Part shown: positions 8,401 to 14,030 of the stretch, in pieces
Numbering within the stretch: position 1 is the stretch's first letter
How the letters are laid out: every line of letters starts with the position of its first letter
Assembly (NCBI GenBank): GCA_035649395.1
Contig: DASRJR010000227.1
Location: 1-23,233, forward strand
DNA: 23,233 bases
Direction: 5' to 3'
Source of the DNA: Gp6-AA40 sp035649395
GTDB lineage: Bacteria; Acidobacteriota; Vicinamibacteria; Vicinamibacterales; UBA2999
Notes under the pieces: model-generated
What the model saw: the letters and a program-made list of their open reading frames with translations, nothing else
Told to the model about the DNA's origin: nothing
Database searches by the model: none
Translations under genes and position numbers: made by a program

Positions 8401-8663
8401 CCGAACCCCTGCAACTCCACTTTGATCGCGTAGCTGCCGATGGGCAGGAGGTTGAACGCGTAGTCGCCCGACTCGTTGGTCGGCGCGCTGCGAACATCAC
8501 CGGTCCCCTCGTTGGTGATGGTGACGGTTGCACCGGGGAGCAGCGCTCCAGTGGCATCGGTGACGCGACCGACGATATCAGCCGTGGTGACCTGCGCAAC
8601 AGCCACAGACTGCAGCAGGAGACAGAAAGCGCCCAGGCGGACGATCCATCTGACAGCGGTCAT
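5448..8663 (-). CDS. TonB-dependent receptor with N-terminal carboxypeptidase-regulatory domain (Oar-like)
   Basis: ATG at 8663 is chosen because AAGGAG lies 6 bases upstream and a signal peptide follows (VRLGAFCLLLQSVAVAQ); the frame is open further upstream but reads as non-protein sequence. The 1071-residue product has a carboxypeptidase-regulatory-like beta sandwich (about 25-105: ADIVGRVTDATGALLPGATVTI), then a plug domain (VQDLPVNGRNFIRLIQGLPG, GMDNNERAIGTIGVKPSIDAI, AGGVVNIITKSGTNSLSGS), then a long outer-membrane beta barrel. The last residues MQFAVKLLF end in an aromatic, as expected for a barrel signal recognised by BAM. It should import a large ligand across the outer membrane using TonB energy; such receptors are abundant in Acidobacteria and are linked to plant or microbial glycans, but the ligand here is unknown. 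An operator-like site precedes it. Confidence 0.93.
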   Translation of the reverse strand: MTAVRWIVRLGAFCLLLQSVAVAQVTTADIVGRVTDATGALLPGATVTITNEGTGDVRSAPTNESGDYAFNLLPIGSYAIKVELQGFGTQNTRLTLSAGDRARFDPKLSPGQVAENITVTAQVSLLQTDTSTVGSLINLKEVQDLPVNGRNFIRLIQGLPGANEGLPNSLASGTRPDDRRQTSAISINGAADNQNNQLIDGMDNNERAIGTIGVKPSIDAIAEIKVQTSNYTAEAGRTAGGVVNIITKSGTNSLSGSAFEFYRNDRFDARNFFSATKPLLHQHQYGGSLGGPLKTDRMFFFGDYEGFKQDQGVTNLVTLPTARMRAGDFSELSVPIYDPLTTPRTPFTGNQIPANRLNPIAQRYLALLPPTTNGNLANNYASTTLRTQDSSTADFRIDYRFDSNQGMFVRYSYNDVDTFTPSACDATADGIQPGCGGGPAFPGTNNTKAHGMQVNYLRIFNPTMISEIKGGYLRADIRSLPLNYGSNLSTAFGIPGVNFDDVTSGLALMTLTGYSALGDSTFIPLIQVDDTWQTNVIVTKTLNEHNVRMGAGYVARKFTVFQSASPVGNFTFNTQLTDNGAGSGGNTIASFLLGYPSQVARSHSLIYPHYHTNEPNFFIQDDWRAASWLTLNLGVRYDIFTPLTEEANQLANFDPATGKILVAGQNGVSESANVKTDYSNIAPRLGFSATLPSSVVVRGGYGLSYFPGNMQSGAFMKNAPWVASYGPAISNGTVAGGQPPSVFLSNGLPTPVAIDPANPSGAIIAVDQNFKSTRVQQFNLIVEREFAGSVLGAGYVGSRGDRVLQNGGAAGPDINLAPVGPGAVQGRRALASLAPNITSVNILRSMYESSYNALQLVFQRRYHAGFSINSNYTLAHNVWTGSAPWNASVIERYDADNDVRHRLGLLVNYELPWGRTLTGAAKHFLTGWQVNALAGWQTGLPFNITNAAARANTGGADRPNLIGNPELDNPTITRFFDTNAFQAQPVNTIGDQIVSRNLLHGPSQKRLDMSLFKDVPLQGMARLQLRMEVYNVTNTPSFANPNGQLGNAAFGTITNTIGTPRQMQFAVKLLF

Positions 8664-8721
8664 ACGTCTCTCCTTCCCCGCCGTGGTGTGACTCACCACG
8701 AAAACCGTGTGCAGAGAGCGA

Positions 8722-8735
8722 TGTAAACGGTTGCA
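8722..8735 (-). promoter_or_regulatory. LacI-family operator-like site before the TonB receptor
   Basis: Read on the minus strand the site is TGCAACCGTTTACA, an imperfect palindrome around a central CG, the usual layout of LacI/GalR-family operators. The same 14 bases occur at 9923-9936 between the isomerase and the LacI-type regulator gene. It starts 1 base after a possible -10 element, so a bound repressor would block transcription start. Confidence 0.7.
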
Positions 8736-8736
8736 G

Positions 8737-8765
8737 AGCCTAGCAGAAGACGTCAGTCGTGACAA
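8737..8765 (-). promoter_or_regulatory. Possible sigma-70 promoter of the TonB receptor
   Basis: On the minus strand TTGTCA (8760-8765) and TAGGCT (8737-8742) are 17 bases apart. The -35 is good and the -10 weak. The same arrangement is seen before the isomerase gene, and the bases TTCTG-Y-TAG just before the operator are shared, which supports the placement. Confidence 0.45.
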
Positions 8766-8818
8766 GACGAAACGACGGTGACGACGGCGTTTCGAGCCGA
8801 CCGGGTACGAGTGCCGCC

Positions 8819-9790
8819 TTACGCGAGCGCCTGTCGACAGAACGCCAGGCACCTCGCGACTTCCTTCACGGCATCCGACGTCGGCGGCACGTCGTATTCG
8901 AGTTCGATGCTGGCCGGGAAGGCGTACTTCTCGCGCTTCATCACCTGCAGGATGTCCTTCAGCGGCGTATCGCCGGTCCCCCACGGCAGGTTCTTCGCGC
9001 CATGTGCCGGCGTCGTCCGATCCTTCAAGTGAACGCTCGCGATGCGATCGTGATACTTGCGCAGAAACGGAATCGGGCTTTCACCGGTCCCGGCCACGTA
9101 GTGCCCGAGATCGATGTTCGACATGTTGGCCTTGGACAGCGCAAACGCCTCGTCGAATGACGCCATCGTCGCTTGGGTGTGTGTGTGATAGGCAGCGTAG
9201 ATCTTCCGCTTCTCTGCGAACTGCCCGATCCGCTTCAGCTGCGCGCCGTCAGTCGGCAGCTCGAGCGTCGTGTGCGTGCACCCGAGCGCTTCGGCCACGT
9301 CGAACACGTACTCGAACTCTTCGTCCGACATCTCCGGCGTGAGCACCTTCCATGCGTAGATCGATACACCGGCATCGTTGTACATCCGGCGCAGCGCCTT
9401 GAAACGATCCATCGACACCGAGGTGCGCCACTGCTTCAACTGGTCGGCTGCTGCACGTTGTGCCGCCTGCAGCTCGGGCGTGAGCGCCTGCCCACGCCCT
9501 CCCCCTCCCCCGCGTCGTCCCGATGACGGCGCGCCGGCGAAACTTTCCGCGGGACCGTTCATCAGCTCGATCGCGCTGATGCCGGAGTCGACGATGTAGC
9601 GAAGCGTGGCCTCGGCACTCTGGTCCGGCATGCTGCGGTAGCTGTAGGTAATGGTGCCGAGCTGCACGCCGTTGATGAGAGAGTTCGGCTTGTGTCCTTG
9701 CGCGAACACATCGAAGGGATTCGCCACCTGCGATGCCGCAGGGAATGCCGTGAGGGCCAGTTTCCCGAAGTCGCGCCTCGTCAGCGTCAT
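8819..9790 (-). CDS. Tat-exported sugar phosphate isomerase/epimerase family protein
   Basis: ATG at 9790 has AGGGAG 6 bases upstream and begins a twin-arginine signal (TRRDFGKLALTAF), so the protein is probably exported folded. The 323-residue product is a xylose-isomerase-like TIM barrel of the sugar phosphate isomerase/epimerase (AP endonuclease 2) family. Recognisable pieces include GTITYSYRSMPDQSAEATLRY, ISAIELMNG, TTLELPTDGAQLKRIGQFAE, AAYHTHTQA, NIDLGHYVAGTGESPIPFL, IASVHLKDRT and the final ASIELEYD; the Glu, His and Asp residues in these fit a metal site. A Gly/Arg insertion (GRRGGGGGRG) near residue 105 is unusual and low-complexity. The substrate is unknown. It is 155 bp upstream of the TonB receptor, shares its operator sequence, and is divergent from a LacI-type regulator, so it likely acts in uptake or processing of the same sugar-like compound. 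Confidence 0.85.
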   Translation of the reverse strand: MTLTRRDFGKLALTAFPAASQVANPFDVFAQGHKPNSLINGVQLGTITYSYRSMPDQSAEATLRYIVDSGISAIELMNGPAESFAGAPSSGRRGGGGGRGQALTPELQAAQRAAADQLKQWRTSVSMDRFKALRRMYNDAGVSIYAWKVLTPEMSDEEFEYVFDVAEALGCTHTTLELPTDGAQLKRIGQFAEKRKIYAAYHTHTQATMASFDEAFALSKANMSNIDLGHYVAGTGESPIPFLRKYHDRIASVHLKDRTTPAHGAKNLPWGTGDTPLKDILQVMKREKYAFPASIELEYDVPPTSDAVKEVARCLAFCRQALA

Positions 9791-9809
9791 CGTCGTCTCC
9801 CTTTCTCCC

Positions 9810-9830
9810 GGCACGTCCACGGGACGTGCC
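9810..9830 (-). repeat. Hairpin in the isomerase leader
   Basis: A 9-bp perfect stem (GGCACGTCC / GGACGTGCC) with a 3-base loop. It lies between the isomerase start (9790) and its putative promoter, just upstream of the ribosome binding site, so it could affect translation or be a mobile palindrome. Confidence 0.75.
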
Positions 9831-9840
9831 CTACGAATGC

Positions 9841-9872
9841 AGGGAGTGTCCGGCTCGAGCCGGACACTCCCT
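9841..9872. repeat. 32-bp perfect palindrome (REP-like)
   Basis: Both halves are exact: AGGGAGTGTCCGGCTC followed by its reverse complement, centred on CTCGAG. It lies in the isomerase leader 10 bases from a second hairpin. The centre CTCGAG is also found in the palindrome at 22872-22891. There is no T-run, so it is not a clear intrinsic terminator; a dispersed REP-like element is a reasonable reading. Confidence 0.85.
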
Positions 9873-9922
9873 CAATACAACGAGAATGCGAAGAGCGTGT
9901 CGCCCGCCGAGGGGACGACGAC

Positions 9923-9936
9923 TGTAAACGGTTGCA
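9923..9936 (-). promoter_or_regulatory. LacI-family operator-like site in the isomerase/regulator intergenic region
   Basis: Minus-strand TGCAACCGTTTACA, identical to 8722-8735. It lies 132 bp upstream of the isomerase start and 54 bp upstream of the regulator start, so the regulator could control both itself and the isomerase. Confidence 0.72.
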
Positions 9937-9965
9937 GGCTAACAGAAATCAACGAACCCCGGCAA
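9937..9965 (-). promoter_or_regulatory. Possible promoter of the isomerase gene
   Basis: TTGCCG (9960-9965, minus strand) and TTAGCC (9937-9942) are 17 bases apart and directly abut the operator, the same geometry as before the TonB receptor. The -10 is a poor match to consensus, so this rests mainly on the shared layout. Confidence 0.35.
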
Positions 9966-9973
9966 GGAAGACG

Positions 9974-9979
9974 TATGAT
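9974..9979 (+). promoter_or_regulatory. -10 element TATGAT of the LacI-type regulator gene
   Basis: TATGAT matches the -10 consensus at five of six bases and lies 11 bases before the GTG start. Transcription would begin only about 5 bases before the start codon, so the mRNA would be leaderless or nearly so. No good -35 was found at 16-18 bases. Confidence 0.4.
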
Positions 9980-9990
9980 GGTCATTCAAC

Positions 9991-11004
9991 GTGGCGAACA
10001 TCTACGATGTAGCCAAACGCGCCGGGGTCTCCACCGCCACCATCTCTCGGGTGTTGAGCCGGCCGGGAGTTGTCGCACCGGACACCCGACTCAAAGTGCT
10101 GGCGGCGATCGATTCGCTCGGGTTCACGCCAAACGCCGCGGGCAAGAACCTGCGCACGCTGCGAACCGCGAAGCTCCTCGTCACGGTCCCTGATATTTCC
10201 AATCCGTTCTTCTCGCTGATCCTGCAGGGGATCGAGGACGCCGCACTGCGCGAAGGGTACTCGGTGCTGGTCGGCGACACCCAGCACGACGAAGGCCGCG
10301 AAGAGAAGTACGCGCTGATGCTGCGGCGCAAGGAAGCCGACGGTCTGATCTTCCTGGGACACCGGCTGCCCAAAGAAGCCGCGACGCTCGTTCGTTCCAT
10401 GCAGCCTCGCCAGGCGCCCGTCGTCAACGGCTGCGAGTTCAGTCCGAACCTTGGCATCCCGAGCGTACACATCGACAACGCGACCGCGGCGTCCGATGCG
10501 ATGGAGCATCTCTATCGGCTCGATCACCACCGCATCGGCGTCATCACGGGACCGCTCGTCAGCCCACTGAGTCGCGATCGCCTCGCCGGCGCCACCGCCC
10601 GCGCGAAAAAGGCACGCGCCGAACGCGAGATGATCGTGATGAACGGTGATTTCTCGATCGAGTCAGGCAGCGTCGCCGCCGAGCGGCTGCTCGGTCGCAA
10701 GGAACCGCCCACCGCCATCTTCAGCTTCAACGACGAGATGGCGATCGGTGTCGTGCAGACGGCCCGGCTGCGCGGGCTACGCGTTCCCCACGATCTGTCC
10801 GTGGTCGGCTTCGACGATATCCGCTTTGCGCGCTACTTCGATCCGCCGCTCACCACCGTGGCGCAGCCGATGCGACAGATTGGCGAAGGCACCGTGCGCC
10901 TGCTGCTCGAGATCCTGCGACACAGCGACCGCACCCCCGAGTCGGTCACGCTCCCGCACACGCTCGTCGTTCGCGCAAGCACTGCTCCGCCGCGTCAGGG
11001 CTGA
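9991..11004 (+). CDS. LacI family transcriptional regulator
   Basis: The 337-residue protein opens with the LacI-type helix-turn-helix (NIYDVAKRAGVSTATISRVL) and hinge (SLGFTPNAAGKNLRT), followed by a periplasmic-binding-protein-like effector domain from about residue 60 (LLVTVPDISNPFFSLILQGI to VPHDLSVVGFDDIRFARYFD and TTVAQPMRQIGEGTVRLLLE). GTG at 9991 is the start because the HTH begins directly after it; no ribosome binding site is visible near it. It probably binds the two TGCAACCGTTTACA sites and represses the isomerase and TonB receptor until a sugar-derived effector is present. That link is inferred from position and site sequence. It overlaps the convergent dehydrogenase gene by 10 bp. 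Confidence 0.93.
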   Translation: MANIYDVAKRAGVSTATISRVLSRPGVVAPDTRLKVLAAIDSLGFTPNAAGKNLRTLRTAKLLVTVPDISNPFFSLILQGIEDAALREGYSVLVGDTQHDEGREEKYALMLRRKEADGLIFLGHRLPKEAATLVRSMQPRQAPVVNGCEFSPNLGIPSVHIDNATAASDAMEHLYRLDHHRIGVITGPLVSPLSRDRLAGATARAKKARAEREMIVMNGDFSIESGSVAAERLLGRKEPPTAIFSFNDEMAIGVVQTARLRGLRVPHDLSVVGFDDIRFARYFDPPLTTVAQPMRQIGEGTVRLLLEILRHSDRTPESVTLPHTLVVRASTAPPRQG

Positions 11005-12266
11005 GCCCCAGACGGCGACGTTGTCCTGGGTGTCACGTGGATCAACGCACCGGCGTTGGCGTCTTCGAGCAGCCATAGAGAGCCATCGGGGCCTTCTGCG
11101 ACATCGCGGATGCGTTTTCCAACGGCCCAGCGCTCGGCGACTTTGGCGCCGCCCTTGCCATCGAAGATGACGCGCGTCAGTGACTGCGTCCCCATGCCGC
11201 CGATGAATCCGTTGCCGTCCCACTGCGGGAACGTCTGGGTCCCACGGTAGAACATCAGATTGCCGGGCGCGATCACCGGCACCCAATAGATCGCCGGCTT
11301 CGCGAAGTCAGGCCGCGTATCGGGGTGCGGGATCGCGACGCCGTTATAGTTCGGGGCATATCCGACGAGCGGCCAGCCGTAGTTCTTGCCCTTCTCGATC
11401 AGATTCAACTCGTCGCCGCCGCGCGGGCCGTGCTCGATCTCCCACAACTCACCGGTCGGAGAAAACGCCAGACCGTACGGTGTGCGGTGGCCCATCGTCC
11501 ACGTTTCGGACGGCGTGTTGTTGGGACCGGGGAAGGTGTACGTGCTCACGACCGGCGCGGTCTTGGCGGCTTCGGTGTCTCGCGGCGGATCGATCAGCGA
11601 CACGGTGGCGCCGCCGGTCTTGCCGTAGTTGGGATTGCCCGGCGCGGCTTTACCGTCGAGCGTGAGGCGCATGATCTTGCCGACCGGTTGATCAGGATCC
11701 TGCGCCGGTGTGAATCGCTGACGATCACCAACGGTGAGGAACAAGTACTGACCGTCGGGAGAGAACGCGACCGCGCCGCCTTCCTGACCGCCCCGGCCCT
11801 TCGGCATCTGACGCCACAGCACCTCGAGGTTCTGCAGGTTGGCGTTCGTGGCGGTGATATTCAGCCTGGCGCGCGCGAGTGCGAGGCCGCCGCCGTAATC
11901 TCCCGGCTCCGCATAGGTCAGATAGATCCGCTGATCGGTGGCGTACGTCGGCGAGACGTAGACGCCCAGCATGCCGTTCTGGCCCTGCCAATAGACCGGT
12001 GGCGTGTTCGTCACCATGGTCTTCTGTCCCTGCTGCGTCACCAGCCAGAGGGGGCCGACCTTCTCCGTGACCAGCAGGCGGCCATCTGGCAGGAAGGCCA
12101 TGCGCCAGGGCAACGTAAAGGTGGTCACCGTGGTCAGGTTGAACGGCACGGTGGCTTCGGGCTTCTGGTCGCCCGCATTGACAGGGCCACCGGGGGTTTG
12201 CGCGGCCGCACACACGATCGTGGCGATCACGAACTGGACGATGAGGACGGTCCGGAGCTTGGTCAT
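10995..12266 (-). CDS. PQQ-dependent sugar dehydrogenase family protein (soluble aldose dehydrogenase type)
   Basis: The 423-residue protein has a signal peptide (RTVLIVQFVIATIVCAAAQ) and the six-bladed propeller of the soluble glucose/sorbosone dehydrogenase family. Diagnostic pieces are LPWRMAFLPDGRLLVTEK, GQNGMLGVYVSP, QEGGAVAFSPDGQYLFLTVGD, TMGHRTPYGLAFSPTGELWEIEHGP, GGDELNLIEKGKNYGWP and the C-terminal VAEGPDGSLWLLED. Family members oxidise aldose sugars in the periplasm using PQQ. No PQQ synthesis gene is in view. The ATG at 12266 has no ribosome binding site, and TAGAAT (minus strand) lies 6 bases upstream, so a leaderless mRNA is possible. It converges on the LacI-type gene and may serve the same sugar pathway, although it has no copy of the operator. 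Confidence 0.88.
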   Translation of the reverse strand: MTKLRTVLIVQFVIATIVCAAAQTPGGPVNAGDQKPEATVPFNLTTVTTFTLPWRMAFLPDGRLLVTEKVGPLWLVTQQGQKTMVTNTPPVYWQGQNGMLGVYVSPTYATDQRIYLTYAEPGDYGGGLALARARLNITATNANLQNLEVLWRQMPKGRGGQEGGAVAFSPDGQYLFLTVGDRQRFTPAQDPDQPVGKIMRLTLDGKAAPGNPNYGKTGGATVSLIDPPRDTEAAKTAPVVSTYTFPGPNNTPSETWTMGHRTPYGLAFSPTGELWEIEHGPRGGDELNLIEKGKNYGWPLVGYAPNYNGVAIPHPDTRPDFAKPAIYWVPVIAPGNLMFYRGTQTFPQWDGNGFIGGMGTQSLTRVIFDGKGGAKVAERWAVGKRIRDVAEGPDGSLWLLEDANAGALIHVTPRTTSPSGAQP

Positions 12267-12286
12267 AGCAGGATTCTAACCGAGCC

Positions 12287-12382
12287 ATCTCCAGCATCGA
12301 CACGCAGAAGCGGTTTCTGTACAGTCCGAGCGCCGATGGGCAGCGCTTCCTGGTGAACTGCTCTGACCACATAGTCAGATAG
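12287..12382 (+). pseudogene. Relic of a C-terminal beta-propeller segment (Ser/Thr kinase or TolB-like)
   Basis: In frame this reads ISSIDTQKRFLYS, then PSADGQRFLVN, and stops at TAG (12380-12382). The DGQRFLVN motif is typical of the last blade of WD40/TolB-like propellers fused to acidobacterial protein kinases. A stop lies in the same frame at 12266-12268 and there is no start, so only about 30 codons survive between the dehydrogenase and glycosyltransferase genes. Confidence 0.5.
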
Positions 12383-12389
12383 TGGGCTG

Positions 12390-13739
12390 ATGTCTTTTCT
12401 GTCCCCGGGCAAGGGCACGCTCCGGTTTGTTCCGAAGCCGCTGCGGTCCGCGTTGCAATCCATCATCGACCCGGTACGGGGCCGGCTCCTGTGGATCGAA
12501 CAGGTGCCAGACCGACTGCGGCCCGCGAGAATTGCGGCGACCGGACGGTGGCTTCGTCATATCGCCGCGACGATTCATGCCCGCCGACGTCGCAAGAAAG
12601 TGTCGGTCGCCGTCGACGCCTCGGCGCTCTGGGTGACTCGAACCGGCATCGGGTGGTATCTCACTCGTCTTCTGACCGAGCTGGCCAGTCGCGAGGATCT
12701 CGATCTGAGGCTCTACGGCGAACGGCTCTTCATCGACCCGTCGGCACCAGCGGCGGACGTCGACGTGCCCAGCGGCGCCGCGATCGATCTCGTGCGCTAC
12801 TTGGTCCCGGACGATCTCATCATCGAGCGCCGGTGGCTCACTCGCCGCCTTCGTCGGCTCGAGCCGTTGCTCGTCGCCGCCGATCGCAGCCGCGTGGTCT
12901 TCGTGCCGAACTTCGTTCCGCCCCGGCCGTTTCGGTTCATGCGCGGCGCACTGGTCGCCACCGTTCACGATCTGACCTATAAGAACTTTCCCTGGACGTT
13001 GCACGCGGACACGCTCCGGTCGCTCGCGCGGCACCTGGATCGCACGCTGGTCCGCGCCAGGCTCGTCCTCACGGACTCCGACGCGGTCGGGAGCGAGTTG
13101 CTCCGGTACGGCAAGTGTCGCCCTGACGCACTGCGCGTGATTCATCTCGGCCCGCGACAGCTGCGCGTGAATGAAGGCCGGCTGCCTCCCGGCATCCCAG
13201 CGCGCTACGCGCTACACGTGGGAACGTTCGAGCCGCGCAAGAACCTGCCGATGCTCCTGCGCGCCTGGCAACAGCTTCACGACGTCGAGCACGTGGTGTT
13301 ACCGCTCGTCTTGTGCGGCGCGCCGGGTTGGCATCGGCACGAACTCGATGCGCTCCTCTCCGAAGGCGAAGCGGCTGGCTGGCTGATGAACCTGGGATAC
13401 GTGTTGGATGCCGATCTCGCCGCGCTCTATCGACACGCCGCATTCGTGTGCTGTCCATCGCTGTACGAAGGCTTCGGCCTTCCCGTGCTCGAAGCGATGG
13501 CGGCTGGAACGCCCGTGGTGGCGAGCGACATTCCGGTCCACCGCGAGGTGGCCGGCGATGCGGCCGTCCTGCTCAAGCCGGACCAGCCGGCCGAATGGGC
13601 TGCGGCAGTCGCCGCGCTCGCACGCGACGAGACGCGGCTCGGAGAACTCGCCCAGCGCGGGAAGCGTCAGGCGGCCAGGTTCTCCTGGCAACGTACGGCC
13701 GAGCAGACGGCGGCGGCGTTTCTCGAAGCAGCGGGCTAA
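12390..13739 (+). CDS. Glycosyltransferase family 4 (GT-B fold)
   Basis: The 449-residue protein transfers a sugar from a nucleotide-sugar donor, probably in polysaccharide or glycolipid synthesis. The N-terminal GT-B domain starts near residue 71 (VSVAVDASALWVTRTGIGWY) and includes ATVHDLTYKNFPWTLH and LTDSDAVGSELLRYG. The C-terminal domain holds YALHVGTFEPRKNLPMLL, GYVLDADLAALYRHAAFV, and the donor-binding E-x7-E motif EGFGLPVLE followed by GTPVVASDIPVHREVAGD. Residues 1-70 are basic and not family-like. GTG at 12600 would give a more typical ~379-residue protein, so the start is uncertain. No good ribosome binding site precedes ATG 12390; GATAGT lies 6 bases before it. It stands alone, with no other polysaccharide genes nearby. 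Confidence 0.87.
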   Translation: MSFLSPGKGTLRFVPKPLRSALQSIIDPVRGRLLWIEQVPDRLRPARIAATGRWLRHIAATIHARRRRKKVSVAVDASALWVTRTGIGWYLTRLLTELASREDLDLRLYGERLFIDPSAPAADVDVPSGAAIDLVRYLVPDDLIIERRWLTRRLRRLEPLLVAADRSRVVFVPNFVPPRPFRFMRGALVATVHDLTYKNFPWTLHADTLRSLARHLDRTLVRARLVLTDSDAVGSELLRYGKCRPDALRVIHLGPRQLRVNEGRLPPGIPARYALHVGTFEPRKNLPMLLRAWQQLHDVEHVVLPLVLCGAPGWHRHELDALLSEGEAAGWLMNLGYVLDADLAALYRHAAFVCCPSLYEGFGLPVLEAMAAGTPVVASDIPVHREVAGDAAVLLKPDQPAEWAAAVAALARDETRLGELAQRGKRQAARFSWQRTAEQTAAAFLEAAG

Positions 13740-13835
13740 GTGCTGTTCCGTTTCTGTGAGCGGCGGCGTGACTGAGGAGAGTTCACACAAATCACTGGGG
13801 TGGCTTGCCAGCCGTAGCTCGGTGCGAGCGGTTTG

Positions 13836-13878
13836 GTCCGCCTACGCGCTGTCGGAGTTTCAGAGCGCTTCGGCGGAC
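13836..13878. repeat. Imperfect inverted repeat downstream of tRNA relic
   Basis: Arms GTCCGCCTACGCGCT (13836-13850) and AGCGCTTCGGCGGAC (13864-13878) pair at 13 of 15 positions around a 13-base loop. On the minus strand it follows the tRNA-like relic and may be its old terminator or a dispersed palindrome. Confidence 0.6.
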
Positions 13879-13906
13879 AGCCTTCGCGAGAATCCAGAGC
13901 GGAGGG

Positions 13907-13942
13907 TGGTGCGCCCTGCGGGACTCAAACCCCTATCTCCTC
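13907..13942 (-). pseudogene. 3' tRNA fragment
   Basis: The minus strand ends GGGCGC-ACCA and is preceded by a T-arm-like stem and loop (GGGG TTTGAGT CCC). The loop has T in place of the conserved C56. No anticodon or D arm is found upstream; transposase relic sequence begins there. It resembles the 3' end of the tRNA-Arg at 18098-18174 (TGGTGCGCCC on the plus strand is shared). Confidence 0.45.
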
Positions 13943-13957
13943 GTCGGGACGGTCCTC

Positions 13958-14030
13958 CATGCTCAGGAAATTCTCCGGGTAGCGTTCGTACCGCACGACG
14001 ATCCGTCGATAGTTCTGCAGCCACGCAAAT
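13958..14030 (-). pseudogene. IS5-family transposase C-terminal relic
   Basis: The minus strand encodes FAWLQNYRRIVVRYERYPE and then NFLSM. RRxVVRYERxPENFL is the conserved C-terminal signature of IS5-family (DDE) transposases. About 24 codons remain; the rest of the element is absent on both sides, so this is a leftover of an insertion sequence. Confidence 0.6.

Larger units (their letters stand above)
13740..14030. other. 291-bp intergenic patchwork of relics
   Basis: No intact gene is supported. It contains, in order, an imperfect inverted repeat (13836-13878), a tRNA-like 3' end (13907-13942, minus) and the C-terminal codons of an IS5-type transposase (13958-14030, minus) that run up to the methyltransferase stop. 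Confidence 0.7.

Noticed and set aside
8664..8984. N-terminal extension of the TonB receptor frame by 107 codons
   Set aside because: It lacks protein-like sequence, overlaps the isomerase gene and the promoter/operator, and a strong ribosome binding site and signal peptide support ATG 8663.
11325..12356. 343-codon plus-strand frame opposite the PQQ dehydrogenase
   Set aside because: Shadow frame; the minus strand has clear family motifs and the plus translation has none.
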